Shown piece by piece: positions 63,668-64,000 of a DNA stretch of 64,000 nucleotides. How positions within the stretch are numbered: the stretch's first letter is position 1; the number at the start of each line of letters is the position of its first letter. Made by a program: the position numbers and the translations under genes. Under the pieces are notes generated by a model that did no database searches, was not told the origin of the DNA, and saw nothing but the letters and a program-made list of their open reading frames with translations. The stretch is taken from contig NW_020825330.1 in NCBI RefSeq assembly GCF_003286085.1, forward strand, positions 1,426,001-1,490,000, given 5' to 3'. The stretch comes from Drosophila persimilis. Taxonomy: Eukaryota; Arthropoda; Insecta; Diptera; Drosophilidae.

Positions 63668-63892
63668 TTGATCGATTAGTTATCGACTAGTTTTTTGTAC
63701 TATTTATCGATTAATAGAATATTCTTTTTATTTAATGAACGATTAATAACACTTGTATCGATTAATACACGATGAATTGTCTAATTTTTATAGATTTATA
63801 GTCTGTTAATAACAGATGAATAACCTCTTTATTATCGATAAATATCCGATGTTTTACTGATGAGCAACCGATTGTTTATCGATTATCTATGT
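63668..63892. repeat. AT-rich array with recurrent TATCGATTA
   Basis: The motif ATCGATTA or close variants recurs at about 63670, 63705, 63740, 63757, 63834 and 63878, separated by AT-rich DNA with TTAATAA and TAATAACA. Spacing is irregular. ATCGAT is recognised by DREF/BEAF-type and Onecut-type factors; whether this is a decayed satellite-like array or a regulatory cluster is open. Confidence 0.5.
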
Positions 63893-64000
63893 TTAATTTT
63901 TCATAAATTTATCATAAAAGATATGAAAATGATATGTAACTAAAACTAAAGGCTCTTCAGTCCTCACTCCTCCTCACTCTCCTCGGCTGTTGTGGCTGTT

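Noticed and set aside
1-64000. tRNA, rRNA, snRNA, histone or CRISPR features
   Set aside because: I looked for GGTTCGAATCC-type B boxes on both strands, conserved rRNA stretches and regularly spaced identical repeats with unique spacers, and found none that held up. MicroRNA hairpins cannot be excluded by eye.
1-64000. Autonomous transposons or retroviral remnants
   Set aside because: No open frame resembles reverse transcriptase, integrase, transposase or a Gag protein. Only short non-coding element copies are seen.

Overview
This window reads as intron-containing insect DNA. The five gene models have short GT-AG introns, Drosophila-like codon use, poly-Gln/Ser/Ala coding repeats and very dense microsatellites in the non-coding part. 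Protein families point to Drosophila: an Ankle2 orthologue, two mitochondrial-type malate dehydrogenase paralogues and a pickpocket (DEG/ENaC) channel. Short dispersed repeats with ends like TACCCTTGCAGAT, plus the microsatellite load, suggest an obscura-group species (for example a D. pseudoobscura relative). Ankle2 is X-linked in D. melanogaster, so X linkage (Muller A) is likely. Both points are inference.

Layout: 1-522 holds a promoter and 5' UTR region with CGATA motifs. Ankle2 follows on + (coding 811-6614, eight coding exons, 1271 aa). Two tandem + strand Mdh paralogues lie at 7595-8686 and 9776-10879. Each has one intron at the same place, just after the presumed mitochondrial presequence, and stretches of near-identical sequence suggest gene conversion. 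A degenerate ORF lies between them. After about 3.5 kb without a gene comes a pickpocket channel gene (coding 14551-16710, eight exons, 562 aa). Its stop codon sits at the start of an imperfect tandem repeat rich in CGATA.

From about 17 kb to 54 kb no large coding gene can be supported. The stretch holds GA/CT, CA/TG, CAG and hexanucleotide tracts, a dispersed CTTCTCGCTATCATCT-like repeat, several short non-autonomous element copies (one with terminal inverted repeats), a possible GT-donor-ended 5' UTR exon near 24.1 kb, and two plausible small genes (45341-45559 on +; 48709-48912 on -, with a nearby AATAAA). A large low-complexity coding exon (54020-56115) and a short alternative or separate first exon (57431-57573) begin one or two genes that continue rightward beyond the window.

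The genes do not form a pathway: nuclear-envelope reassembly, mitochondrial or testis-type metabolism and a sodium-channel-type receptor simply lie next to each other, as is usual in eukaryotes. No transposase, reverse transcriptase, tRNA, rRNA or CRISPR was seen. The most unusual signals are the repeat that overlaps the pickpocket stop codon, the patchwork Mdh pair, a FFAT-like motif built across an Ankle2 splice junction, and the repeat families of the gene-poor interval.
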